Source: Limnoperna fortunei
Lineage: Eukaryota > Mollusca > Bivalvia > Mytilida > Modiolidae
Assembly (NCBI GenBank): GCA_944474755.1
Contig: OX104119.1
Span: 44,541,927-44,605,926 of the forward strand
DNA length: 64,000 nt
Direction of reading: 5' to 3'
Each line of letters opens with the position of its first letter. The first letter of the stretch is position 1. The translations under genes were made by a program, and so were the position numbers. The notes below the pieces were generated by a model. The model saw nothing but the letters and a program-made list of their open reading frames with translations. It searched no databases and had not been told where the DNA came from. Shown here in pieces: positions 45,810-56,708 of this stretch.

Positions 45810-46202
45810 TGTAAAAATGTAAAGATAAGTCGAAAAAGACCAGAAGATCAACACTAAACCCTTGAAGCAAAACAAGGCTTTTAGGAGTGCTCGACTACAG
45901 TATGACAAACTGGTTTGGTATTTAAAGATTTACCTGATGAGTTAATTAAAGTAACTTTCCCGTGCTCGAATGATGGCTTTAGTACATAAATAACACAAAG
46001 TAAATATTCATTCAGATTTTTGAAATTATAAAACTTAACTAATGGGGAGGTGTATATAAAAAAGCTTGGTTAAAATATACAAATAAAGCCCCATACACCC
46101 CTTGATTGTCAGAATCAAAAGCATGTCAAAGCTTGTTTCATTTTTCTATTCATGTTTAACAATATTTAACATATAATGTACAAATTAATGTAGAATTATA
46201 TA
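45810..46202. other. Sequence without recognised gene
   Basis: Probably the 5' flank of the Tc1-like element, then unrecognised DNA. Confidence 0.35.
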
Positions 46203-47649
46203 AGCCTGGTTCAACTGTTAGAGACACCATGGATGTGTTGCAACAGGCTGTAACTGATTACCTATCAGATTTACCCTTATTTCTTTTTTTCCAACTTCCC
46301 ACACAAAGCATAATTCTTTGGCCCTGCATTCTTCTATGACATGTTAAAATATCATACCAAATATAAATTGTGTAGCTTCAAAACTGTACAAGAAGATAGC
46401 AGGACAAAACATGTTCAAGTTCAACTATTTCTTGTTTTAGGAATATTTAACCAAAATCTAAATCTTGGACCTGCAGCCTCTATAAAGTGTACAAATATTC
46501 TACAAATATAAATGTTGTTGAACTAAAACAGTAGGAAACCAGAGGCTCTTGATAGCCTGTATCGCTCACCTGATTTTATAGGCAATGAAGATGGCATTTC
46601 CTTGATGTTAAACTAATGTAATTTTCAATAACCTTTAAAGAGGACCATCCAAACAATATTGCTAGCAAGTTGTGTTTATATTGGTTAACCAGTTTTAGAG
46701 AAGATTTTTTTTTTAATTTGCCCATAGGGTCCTATGTAAAACACTGTCCTGGGGTGGGGACCATTTTGAATTTCTAATTGGCAATAAAAAACATAAACTA
46801 ATAAGAAGACCATCCAAACAATATTGCCAGTATGTTTTTGTTTCAATTGGTTAATTGGTTTCAGAGAAGAAGCCTTTTAAAACTTTTTCCATATTGTCCA
46901 AAGTTAATCTATGTAATGCTCTGGTGGCCATTTTGATTTTCCTATTGGTACAAAAACAAAAACTTCAAAAGGACCATCCAAACAATATTGTTAGTAAGTT
47001 TTGTTTCCATTGGTTAACCGGTTTCAGAGAAGATGATATTTTAAACTTTTTCCCATAGGGCCCTATGTTAAAGCAAGTCCTGCAGTGGTGGCCATTTTGA
47101 ATTTCCAATTGGGATAAAAAACATGAACTTTATAGAGCACAGAGCACCATCCAAGCAATTTTGCTGGTAAGTTTTGTTTCAATTGGTTTACCAGTTTCAG
47201 AAAAGAAGTCTTTTAAACTTTTTCCCTTAGGGTCCTATGTTAAACTATGTCCTGCCGTGGTGGCCATTTTGATTTTCCAAATAGCATAAAAAATTAACTT
47301 TATAAAGGACCATCAAACACACATTGGTACACCTCCTGAAACGTAAAACATTCCAGTACGAACGTTAAACAGACAAACCAAAAACGATATACGAACGCTC
47401 TTTTCGTCCAGACGAACCATTTACGCTATACGCTTCAATCATTCGTTTGTGTGCAGGAAAACTAATGGACACACCTATATCGTGCTTTGAAAAAATCAAG
47501 AAACGTTCGATCATTTAAATAAAATCTTGAGAATCAAGTTGGTTATAGTAAACAAATAAAAATTGACAAAGGAATAAATAATAAAATAATTATGCTTTAT
47601 TGTCATTTAATCATCATTTAAATGATTTGTGACAGCTCAAACAGATAAT

Positions 47650-47683
47650 ACACACACACACACACACACTCACACACACACAA
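47650..47683. repeat. (CA)n microsatellite
   Basis: About 16 CA units with one interruption (CT), inside the 3.4 kb element. Confidence 0.95.
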
Positions 47684-48001
47684 ATGTTACAACATAACAA
47701 GCCTACGAGAAAGTTTGTGGGGTTGAGTATTTTAATTAAATAGTCATGGTCAGGATTTGGGCTAAACATGCTAAACATGGAAATGTTTTAATAAAGGACT
47801 ATAAATATTTGTTATTACCATGTAAAAAAACGAACGTCATCGTCCATTTTATTTTGATTACAGTAATTGCACATACGGAGTTCCCGAATAAGCTTTTTAT
47901 AATTAATCTTTATTGAATATATTGAAATGTACTAATCCAACTGTATATTTATCATGTGTTAAAATATTTGTTAAACCGTATAGTTTCATAATTTTAGGGG
48001 T

Positions 48002-48131
48002 AATTTATTATAAAAATTCTCTATTGGAAAATGTTCATCAAGGTGGTGTTCAAATAACATATTAAAAATTTATTATAAAAATTCTCTATTGGAAAATGTT
48101 CATCAAGGTGGTGTTCAAATAACATATTTAA
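48002..48131. repeat. 65-bp tandem duplication
   Basis: AATTTATTATAAAAATTCTC...GGTGTTCAAATAACATATT at 48002-48066 is repeated at 48067-48131 almost without change, a recent duplication. Confidence 0.92.
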
Positions 48132-48147
48132 AATCACATTATTATGT

Positions 48148-48745
48148 AATATCACTCCCGAGATCTTTGCAATATTATTAAAAACCATAAAAAAAAACTG
48201 CTGAGATACAATTAAAAACTGTATAACACATATAACCATGATAACTCACTCCTGATACATAAGGAATGCAATTAAAAACCATATTTCACATACAAAATCA
48301 CTCCTGAGACCCTAGCAATACAATTAAAAACCATATTTCACATGCAAAATCACTCCTGAGACCTTACATGTAGCAATACAATTAAAAACCATATTTCACA
48401 TACAAAATAACTCAGGAGACCCTATCAATACAATTAAAAAACCATATTACACATATATAATCACTCCTGAGACCTTTGCGATACAATAATAACCATATTT
48501 CACATACAAAATCACTCCCGAGACCTTTGCGATACAATTAAAAACCATATTTAACATGTAAAATCACTCCTGAGACCTTTGCGATACAACTAGAACCATG
48601 TTACACATAAAAAATCACTCATGAGACCTTTGTGATACAATTAAAAACCATATTTCACATGCAAAATCACTCCTGAGACCCTAACAATACAATTAAAAAC
48701 CTTATTACACATATAAAATCAATCCTGAGACCTTATAATATGCTA
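48148..48745. repeat. Minisatellite, ~52-58 bp units, about eleven copies
   Basis: The unit is ATCACTCCTGAGACCTTTGC, then GATACAATTAAAAACCATAT and TTCACATACAAA. Copies begin near 48155, 48245, 48298, 48350, 48405, 48461, 48511, 48562, 48615, 48668 and 48720, with substitutions and small indels. Internal to the 3.4 kb element. Confidence 0.9.
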
Positions 48746-48766
48746 TATTAAACCATAACATTATAT

Positions 48767-48903
48767 GTTATTCCGGTCTTAGACAGGGTATATAATGTCA
48801 CATTCACGGCTTAGGATTTATATTCCATGAGCGGAAGGCGAATGAAATATACGTCCTAAGCCGTGAATGTGACATTATATACCCTGTCTAAGACCGGAAT
48901 AAC
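48767..48903. repeat. Long perfect inverted repeat (50-bp arms, 37-nt loop)
   Basis: Arm 48767-48816 (begins GTTATTCCGGTCTTAGACAG, ends CGGCTTAGGA) is the exact complement of 48854-48903. The perfect arms imply recent origin or conversion. Just outside, TATATTATAGCTCACAT (48907-48923) is inverted at 50077-50093. Confidence 0.95.
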
Positions 48904-48923
48904 TATTATATTATAGCTCACAT

Positions 48924-50580
48924 CTTACATCAGGAATATTTTACGTGATAAACAAATATTTAAGAAAGAACTATGCAGCGTAATTTCTTTTGGATACGTG
49001 ATCAAGTTAATTGATTTGTTTTTCAAAATATACGTTTTAAGTGAACGCATAATATTTTTAAAAAATACATTTTTATTAATAGTTTTTTTTAAACAAAATT
49101 ACACTCTGGAATTGGGCAAATTACGTTATTATTGATAAAATCAAAATATATTTAATAAATATTGTCCCTTATGGCACCCCATCATTTCTTTTATGACGCT
49201 TACACGATCAAGGCCCATTCGGGATTTATAACCAAATTTTATATAAAAACAAACTCTATTTTTGTTGAACATCAAATTAATAAAAATAAGAAAACATTAT
49301 TACATTTTAAATAACAACGAAAATTTATCTTTTTTAAATATTAATCGTCTTCTGTTCAATACATAACCCAATTGTATCCTTAAACTGGGAAGCGTCAAGG
49401 TAAAAGTTTGCGAAGCACTAAATTCAATATCGATGGAGCTTGTATTGGTTTTGATTGATGTGTGGATGTCGACGTTGATAAGTGAATTAAAAAAAGAAAA
49501 CTACTTATTGACGGTAATGTTACTTTGATGCCATTAAAATGAATATCATTTGATTTTGGACGATGGAAATCAAAATGAATATCAACGGATTTTGACGATG
49601 TCTTGACTGAAGAATGCACGATGATACAGTGCAGGTACATGTTTATTAACTTTTAGTGCGCTTGAGATCAAGTTTCTCGTTTGTTGATTTTGTGCATTGA
49701 CGCACTTTTATAGAGGACACAACAAAATCATACAGGATTTGTGACCTGTTACTGACATTATTTACCCAGAACCACCCCCCTTTTTCCGTGTCTTCTTTTG
49801 CTGATATTTGAGTAGATTTGTTTCTTAATTTACTTCCCTTCTGTTATTTAAAGAAATATATTACATATCATTTTATTTACGTCGTTTAAAACATGTTCGG
49901 GTTAGACATTGTTTCACTTTATTACTTTTTCAATCGAAGCGGAACAATGGCGGCCATGGTGATTTCTCTTTCCAGGGGCCCCATACGGGATAAAAATATG
50001 CTTTATGTATACGGCTGTAGATGTATACATAGCCTGATGTATACGGCTTGCTAACCAATCAGAATGCAAGGTTTTTATGTGAGCTATAATATACTATAAT
50101 TATCAGTTCTGGGACATTTTACATGCAATTTAAAACCAAGGAAATGAAATGTCTGTATTTCCAAATAAATATTGTGATTATTCAGTTTTTGTATCAAATG
50201 AAGACAATGTAGGGATAATCAAAGACTTTTGGATAAAACATAATTTTTTAAAAGGTTTTGGGAACTAAAATGGAAAAATTTCATATGTGTTTACTTCTTT
50301 TATTTATTATTTTCATAAAATTTGGAGAGTGTTTAAATAAACAAATAAATATGATTTATTTGTACAACCTGAACATTGTATATTTACATAACAAAATAGA
50401 TGAAGAAAGTATTTCATATTGTTTATGTTTATATTTAATTTAAAAAAATGTTCATGATTTTAATGAATTTATACTGTTTTAAAATAAATACATCTTATTT
50501 GACATTTTAATGTTCAGGTTAATTTAATTTGATAACAGAATGTAGTATTTTCTATCAGACTAACAAAGTGTAATATATTT
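48924..50580. other. Interior of the 3.4 kb element without recognised gene
   Basis: Short frames only, such as 49395-49640 and 50258-50443. Nothing transposase-like. Confidence 0.5.
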
Positions 50581-52008
50581 TTCTTTTTCAAATGCTGACG
50601 AACGTATGAATTTTTATTTTTACCGGTACTGCGCATGCGGACGAACAAACGAAGGACGGTTTTTATTTACTTGTTTTGCGCATGCGAACAAACGGACGAA
50701 CGAACGAACGGAAAACGAAAAAAACGAATGCATAAATGGGAACGTTTTACGTTTCAGGGGGTGTAGTAAGTTTTGTGTTTGATTGTTTAAGTGGTTTCAG
50801 AGAAGAAGCCATTAAAAACTTTTTTCTCATAGGGTCCAATGCTAAACCTTATCCTGCGGTGGTGGCCATTTGAATTTTCAATTGGGATAAAAAACATAAA
50901 CTTTATAGAGGACCATCCAAACAATAATGCTAGTAAGTTTTGTTTTGATTGGTTACTCGGTTTCAGAAAAGAAGTCTTTTAAACTTTTTCCCATAGGGAC
51001 CTATGTTACCATACGTCCTGCGGTGGTGGCCATTTGAATTTTCAATTGGCATAAAAACATAAACTTTACAGAGGACCATCCAAACAATACTGCTATTAAG
51101 TTTTGTTTCTGTTGGTTAACCGGTTTCAGAGAAGAAGCCTTTAAAAAAAATTTCCCATAGGGTCCTATGTTAAACTAAGTCCTGCGGTGGCGGCCGTTTT
51201 GATTTGCCAATTGGCATAAAAAAAATTTAAATTTATAGAGGACCATCCAAACAATATTGCTAGTAAGTTTTGTTTCGATTGGTTAACGCCAGTTTCATTG
51301 AAGCCTTTTAAACTTTTTCCCACAAGGTCCTATGTTAATTTAAGTCCTGCAGTGGCGGCAATTTTAAACTTCCAATTGGCATAAAAAACATAAAATTTAT
51401 CATGTTTATAGACAACCATCCAAACAATATCACTAGTAAGTTTTGTTTCCGTTGGTTAACCGGTTTCAGAGAAGAAGCCTTTTAAAACTTTTTCCCATAG
51501 GATCCTATGTTAACTAAGTCCTGCGGTGGTGGCCATTTTGAATTTCCAATTGGCATAAAAAACAAAAACTTTATAAGGACCATCCAAACAATATTGCTAG
51601 TAAGTTTTGTTTCGATATTTTAACCTATTTCAGAGAAGAAGCCTTTTTTAACTTTTTTCCCTTACGGTCCTATGTTAAAGTAAGTCCTGCGGTGGCAGCC
51701 ATATTAGTTTTCCAATCCAAATAAAAAACACAAACTTTTAAAATGTCCATCCAATGAACATTATGGCCAAATTTGGTTTTAATTGGCAAAGTGATTTCAC
51801 AGAAGAAGATCAAAATGTAAAAGTTTACCGACAACGCAGACAATGACAATGATGACGCAGACGGACGCAAAGTGAAGACAAAACCTCACATGACTTTTTG
51901 CGTCATGTGAGCTAAAGACAGCAGGACAATCCATGCACCCAAATACAGATGGTCAAACAGTCGCAAGCATGGACAATGATAATACTTTTCATCACAAGGG
52001 CATAAAAA

Positions 52009-52617
52009 ACATACATCATTATTTTACTTCTTAATACATATACATGTATATGAACCTCAGGCTGGACAATGTAAGTTATAGATGCAAATAAAAATTACTG
52101 ATAAATATTTCTCATCTTACATTCCTTTACGTTTATAGTCATGTTTGATTGGTCAAAAGGCCTTAAACCAGTACTTCCCAGATCTGTTTATACTTTGATG
52201 AACAACTTTTTGGGAACTACTTTTTTTGTTCCTAAGCGTAAACAAATATGCCGGCCATGTGTCGTGTACACTTCAGACAATAAATTAGGTCAGTACACTT
52301 GAATTTTGGCGATACAAATATTTTGAGCAAGGTATCGCTTAAGTGTAAAGTTATTTAGTTGAAGCAGCTGTATTTTATCATTATGTATAAAATCATTTGT
52401 TTTATAGAGAAATAAATACACGAAAATATTTTCACTGTACATTTGGATTCATTGTTCACATTGCTGAATGCGTAAAATGTATCTGTTGTCAATGCCAGTT
52501 ATTCCCTTCAAACAGACCATGTCTTCGTCTTCAGTTCCTAGGCATCACACACTTATAATGAAATTTTATTGTGGGAAAAGAATGCAAATATATAAAAACA
52601 ATTTTGGAAGAATTATA
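52009..52617. other. Sequence without recognised gene
   Basis: No exon or repeat recognised. Confidence 0.35.
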
Positions 52618-52759
52618 AGGATTCAACGCCTATTTTCGGTAATTCATTGATGTATGAACGAAGTCTACCCACTCCAAAATTTATCATAAACTATTTGTTT
52701 GTGAGTGAGTCGACCTCATTCATACATCGATGAATTACCAAAAATAAGCATTTAATCCT
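52618..52759. repeat. Inverted repeat, 48-bp arms
   Basis: 52618-52665 (AGGATTCAACGCCTATTTTC...) pairs with 52712-52759 with about seven mismatches, mostly C/T. Similarity continues outward (TTTTGGAAGAATTAT with the complement of ATCATGTTCCAATCA). Probable MITE of the foldback type. Confidence 0.85.
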
Positions 52760-53081
52760 ATCATGTTCCAATCAATTGCCACACATGTACAACTATAGTA
52801 CAGAAATAAATTAGAATCTATTCTATGTCAAAATTAAATACTTTGGACTTGAACAAACTTGGCAGTGATCAAACAAATAAACAGAACATGCAGTCAAATT
52901 ATTTTGTCAGCTGACCTTTTTAGGAACAAATGTGCAAGGATCAACCCAACAAAAGGAACGTTAACATAATTACAGTAACTGGACTTTTTGTAAGCAACCA
53001 TAGATGGAATTACACAATTATTAAAATAATGTCTTGAATATCTCTAATCCTAATTATATAAGTTGATAATTTATATTTTAC
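52760..53081. other. Intron flank without recognised feature
   Basis: Nothing recognised between the inverted repeat and the exon donor. Confidence 0.35.
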
Positions 53082-53363
53082 CTGAAGACAACTTCACAGG
53101 AAACTTATCCAAACCATGACCAAATGTGTAGTTTCTTTTCAAATCATCCTCAGTATAATTTTTTTTTATAAGATAATCTGTGTTTCCATCTTTAATAATT
53201 GCAAACTCTCCTTTACTGTTATTGCCAAGTGTCAAATGAATTTCTTCACATTCACCACCAGACTTTGGGCATATTGCAAGGTATTTATTTGCATCAATCT
53301 GCCCAGTACAGGTAGCTTTAATAACCATATTTATTTCATCATACTTGCCAGTAACTTCACAAT
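53082..53363 (-). CDS. Extracellular domain exon (282 bp, 94 codons)
   Basis: Acceptor TGTTTATTTGCAG and donor TTCAG|GTAAAATA, phase 1 at both ends. AT joins a preceding G to give Asp if the upstream exon follows the same rule. The product has four Cys (DCEVTGKYD; KATCTGQID; LAICPKSGGECEE) and three sequons (NNS, NYT, NYT: GNNSKGEF, KKNYTEDD, RNYTFGHG). It ends FPVKLSSG. A Cys-containing, glycosylatable module of about 94 residues in one phase-1 exon is typical of shuffled extracellular domains such as Ig-like ones. I cannot name the fold and see no canonical Ig Trp. The next exon in transcription order is 22 kb away. Exons upstream are not in view. Confidence 0.75.
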
Positions 53364-53577
53364 CTGCAAATAAACATAAAATGAACCCTCCAAAAAAAAA
53401 TCAAACCTGTTTAATCTTAACAATTTTAGGTTTGAGTTTAGCTCTTTGAAAAATGAAATCTTATGACACATTAATATAAATATATTTAATTACATAGCTA
53501 CCACCTAAGTACAACGAATGTTGTTCTTACAGTTATTGTGACACAATAATGTAATTATAAACAATGAAAATTTAACA

Positions 53578-54180
53578 ATAGGCTCTCAAAAGCCTAAAGC
53601 ACTAACCTCACTTACCCAAAAAATGTTTTACAAGGCTTCCTCCAAAATTTGATTTTTAACGCTAAAGTTAAACAGTGTCTGCAAAGAAGCTTGTACCATG
53701 TAAAGCTATGTTCCACAGACACAGTCATCTAGGATCAGCACCAAAAACTCAAAATTATTATGGGACCATTTGAATAATCTCAATTCAATCTGTAAAGCAG
53801 TTAGTTAGAAGAAGATTTCTTAAATTTCAGCCAATAAGAACGCATTAAGGGGCAAAAACTCCTACAACAGGTATCATACATATTCAACTCAATAGAGTTT
53901 TGTAAAGCTTTGATGCTATAGAAGAAACAAAGTTTTTCCTTTTAAACTATATGCCCAAAAAAAGTATTTTGACCACCCTCTATTTTTAGCCATGGTAGCC
54001 ATGTTGGTTGGTCTCGGCCATGAATTGGTAGAGGACATTTTACTGATAACGTGTGCAAAGTTTCAGAGCAATCCTTCCAGTGGTTTTGGAGAAGGTTTTT
54101 TAAGAAAAATTAACAAGGACAATGACTACACAGAGACAACAGACGCAAAGAGATGGCAATAGCTCACATGACCCTATGTC
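53578..54180. repeat. A-family element, diverged
   Basis: Starts TAGGCTCTCAAAAGCCTAAAG, has GGGGCAAAAACTCCTACAACAGG, GGTAGAGGACATTTTACTGA and AAAGTTTCAGAGCAATCC. It ends ACAGACGCAAAGAGATGGCA then ATAGCTCACATGACCC. Terminal TCAGGTGAGCT is lost. Confidence 0.75.
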
Positions 54181-55074
54181 AATGATCATCATTGACCATT
54201 AATATTTCATTTAATAATGTTGTCAGCATCTGTTTGTGAAGGCGAAAAGTGGAGGTTGATTGATGTCATGTGAGCTATTAGGTCATAAAAACAATCCTTT
54301 TACTGTCAATTAATTTAGTATTATGCATACCTGGCTGAACACCTGTCACCTTAATAGGTGATCGATCCACACCTATTTAGCACAGGCACTTGTCTTATAA
54401 GTTATTTTTTACCAACATATACACTAAAGTAGGTATATTAGTAAAAAATAAATTATAAGGGCCTGTGATATTTAGCCCTTAACTGACTCAGTGTCCCAAG
54501 CTAACTATGGCATTTTAAGTTACGTAGTAAAACCTAGCTTCAATCAACGTGTGTAAAAAAGGATGAATTTTTTAACCTATAATTATATAATTACCCGATT
54601 CAACATTGATTCAAAACAAAAGGCACATATAAATACACGGAAACCATGCCGTAATATGTAGTACCATTTTTGAAGAAATATAAACTAATGAGCATTATCA
54701 GGATGTTCATTTGCTAGCACTAAAAACTCTGTTAATATGACAATCGGGGAAAAGTTTGATTGTTTCGTTGTTTTTTCCATTCTAGTTTGTTAGAAGGGCT
54801 CTCTGATTGTTTTCTAACTAAAATCAGAACGCTTACTAGTATTTAAACAATCCATTCAATATACAAAAACAATGACATTGATGCTTCCGAAATATAATTC
54901 CTCCTGTTTCGTTTTCATTCCTATAAAGCCCAATAAACTTCCTGCAACCAAAATTGCAAAAAAATTAAGATGAACAAAACATGTACATTTATTTCATTCA
55001 TTTATACTAAAAATAAATGCAGGAACACTGTGCTCAGAGACCTCAAAATCCTACAAAAGAAAACTGAAATCATC
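54181..55074. other. Sequence without recognised gene
   Basis: 54320-54420 contains an imperfect inverted phrase (CACTTGTCTTATAAGTTATTTTTTACCAACATATACACTA / AGTAGGTATATTAGTAAAAAATAAATTATAAGGGCCTG). No exon recognised. Confidence 0.4.
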
Positions 55075-55380
55075 AGTACTCCAAAAATAAATATCCACAT
55101 CCGAAAAAAGTGTTAAAGTCTGAAAAAAATGGTAGTCACTGGAACTTGAAATTGAGGTCAAGGTCAACTGAATCCTACCAGACAATCATATACTATTCAT
55201 CATCAACCTATACACCCAATAATATCATCATAACAATGGTTACTGAAGAACTGCCTTTATCCAACAACTTCAATGTAATCACTCAATTGCGGTCAATGTC
55301 AGGTAACACCTACATGTACCCGAAAGATGTACTGCTCATTAGCAACCTATAGCTTTAACATAGCCACTGGACCATGAAAT
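55075..55380. repeat. M-family degenerate tandem element
   Basis: AAATTGAGGTCAAGGTCAACTG, CAACCTATACACCCAATAAT and CACTGGACCATGAAAT recur about every 110-160 bp and match 24625-24780. Confidence 0.55.
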
Positions 55381-55918
55381 ATTTATTAAAACTAACAATA
55401 TCATTTAACAATCAGAACAAAGAAAGACAAAATTAATGCTTCATTACATCCGTCACCATGTCTGACTGTGTTGCTGCGTTTGCGTGACAAATGAAAACTG
55501 CTTACCGTATTTGGGCTAACTTACAAATGTATCTGTTGTAGATCCAAAATGGTGCAAATTTAAATCAACAATTATTTTCCACAGTTAATCAACATTTATA
55601 AAGTCGGATGTGTTTTCATTTTGATACACTAAATTTATCTGTGATGAAGACGGGACAAGTATCACGGTTTGCTTTGAACATAGTAAACAACAGCAGGTCC
55701 CTTGAAAACAGAACATAGCAAGAGTCAAGGAAGATTTGTGACATGTTGACAATAAAAGCATCGAATAGAATATGGACATGTTGTTGTGGAAACATTTTTG
55801 TCTAATTTTGCTTAACATTGCTATATGTTTCGAAAAAGCTCTGGATCAAGATCATTTGAATAATCCGTATTTTGAAGACACAATTTTTGACTGTTTATAT
55901 AATTAGTAGATTCTATCA
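55381..55918. other. Sequence without recognised gene
   Basis: The minus frame 55585-55818 is open but has no convincing donor. I searched here for a signal-peptide exon and did not find one. Confidence 0.4.
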
Positions 55919-55937
55919 GACTAGTAGAAAGTTAGTT

Positions 55938-56013
55938 CGAGAATCCTCTGCCGTCCAACGCTTTTTTTTCCCACGCAAAATAAAAAAATGCGTTGGACGG
56001 CAGAGGATTCTCG
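55938..56013. repeat. Small GC-rich hairpin element with flanking direct repeats
   Basis: Arms 55938-55961 (CGAGAATCCTCTGCCGTCCA...) and 55990-56013 are perfect 24-bp complements around a 28-nt A/T-rich loop. GACTAGTAGAAAGTTAG (55919-55935) and GACTAGTAGAAAGTAAG (56014-56030) flank it like a target-site duplication. Confidence 0.88.
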
Positions 56014-56039
56014 GACTAGTAGAAAGTAAGCTAATTCTT

Positions 56040-56479
56040 TATGTAACATACATGTACCTGCTTTACTAGTATTCTGGTAGCTTTGTGTCAGGACCACAGT
56101 ACCACACATTAGTGTAAAAAACCTTCAAATATAAATTATAATTAAATGCTCTTAATCTACATGTACATGCATATGAATTTTACAAATATATCAATAAATG
56201 TATTGGGGGTGGTTCTAATTACTTAATAATGTTAACTTTTTCATCTGTAATGGCTGTAATTAAGAATTCATAATTAGAGCTCATAACACTAGGCTAAACC
56301 TACATATATACTTGGCAGAGAGGGGGACTTGATCATAACACTTGGCTTGTGAAGATGGTTAATGTGGGCTTAGCAAAACATCCCAGTTCAGCACAAATAA
56401 ATACTGATAGTCAAATGACACATAAACATATTTTTACATAACAGTGAAAGCACTTTTGATGAAGAATTTAAAGAATTGA
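56040..56479. other. Sequence without recognised gene
   Basis: Nothing recognised. Confidence 0.35.
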
Positions 56480-56708
56480 TTCTATCCAAATTAAATTAGA
56501 AGCAAGTCTGTAAACAGGAAGCAGATATGCAACAGACCTGAAATCGGTACTTGCAATGAAAGACCACATGTTAAGGTCACAAATAAAATTTCAAGTGGTT
56601 GTTATAGGTAGTTGCTGAGAAAACTGTTATGAAAGTTATGTTGCAGACGGAAGGATGGACAGATAGTAATTAAACCAGTATATCCCCATAGGGTACATGT
56701 ATAATAAA
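56480..56708. repeat. B-like single-monomer element, diverged
   Basis: AAACAGGAAGCAGATATGCAACAGACCTGAAA...GCTGAGAAAACTGTTATGAAAG then GCAGACGGAAGGATGGACAG and a weak hairpin TATATCCCCATAGGGTACAT. Confidence 0.6.

Larger units (their letters stand above)
47330..50763. mobile_element. 3434-bp TA-flanked inverted-repeat element, no transposase
   Basis: The left end is CACCTCCTGAAACGTAAAAC and the complement of the right end is CACCCCCTGAAACGTAAAAC. About 25 bp match with two differences. TA flanks both sides (47328-47329, 50764-50765). Removing it restores the D monomer ATTGGTAGTAAGTTTTG, so the insertion point is certain. Subterminal regions are dense in CGAACG/CGTTCG words, and the right side has two copies of GCGCATGCG. 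Internal sequence has no transposase-like frame. The terminal sequence is not one I can assign to a named superfamily. Confidence 0.85.
46537..51914. repeat. D-family element split by a 3.4 kb TA element
   Basis: Start ACCAGAGGCTCTTGATAGCCTGTATCGCTC; the palindrome is decayed. Monomers run 46600-47329, are interrupted, and resume at 50764 with GTAAGTTTTG. The end is ACGCAAAGTGAAGACAAAAC and TTGCGTCATGTGAGCTAAA. Inserted in J and itself the target of the next element. Confidence 0.85.
46203..52008. repeat. J-family element split by a D insertion
   Basis: The left part, 46203-46536, has GATGTGTTGCAACAGGCTG, TTGGCCCTGCATTCTTC and breaks at AACTAAAACAGTAGGAAA. The right part resumes at 51915, GACAGCAGGACAATCC, and ends at AAGGGCATAAA (52008). 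The junction rejoins to match the element's own earlier monomer (TCAAAACTGTACAAGAAGAT then AGCAGGACAAAAC at about 46378), proving a later insertion. Confidence 0.82.
9111..53363 (-). other. Gene span: putative single-pass surface protein, phase-1 exon mosaic
   Basis: Exons on the minus strand join in one open frame: 53363-53082, 30797-30756, 27607-27503, 26286-26179, 23431-23294, 17719-17618, 14045-13920 and 9205-9111 (stop). Extra in-phase exons lie at 26637-26548, 21676-21533 and 12294-12187. Each has a pyrimidine-rich acceptor ending AG and a GTAAG, GTAAA or GTTAG donor, and each internal exon starts with two bases of a split codon and ends with one. The order of extracellular Cys/glycosylation domain, Thr-rich stalk, hydrophobic segment, charged tail and stop is that of a type I membrane protein. 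The joined product from the known exons is about 330-360 residues. No signal-peptide exon was identified, so the 5' end is missing. I do not recognise the family. The exon chain is read from sequence; transcription is inferred. Confidence 0.7.

Noticed and set aside
48148..48745. Regularly spaced repeats reminiscent of a CRISPR array
   Set aside because: The units are contiguous and similar throughout, with no unique spacers. The DNA is animal nuclear, so this is a minisatellite.
53116..53373. 85-codon plus-strand frame
   Set aside because: It is the antisense shadow of the minus-strand extracellular exon.
55585..55818. Candidate first exon with MSIFYSMLLLSTCHKSS
   Set aside because: No consensus donor joins it to 53363 and the frame ends in a stop soon after. 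Evidence too weak.
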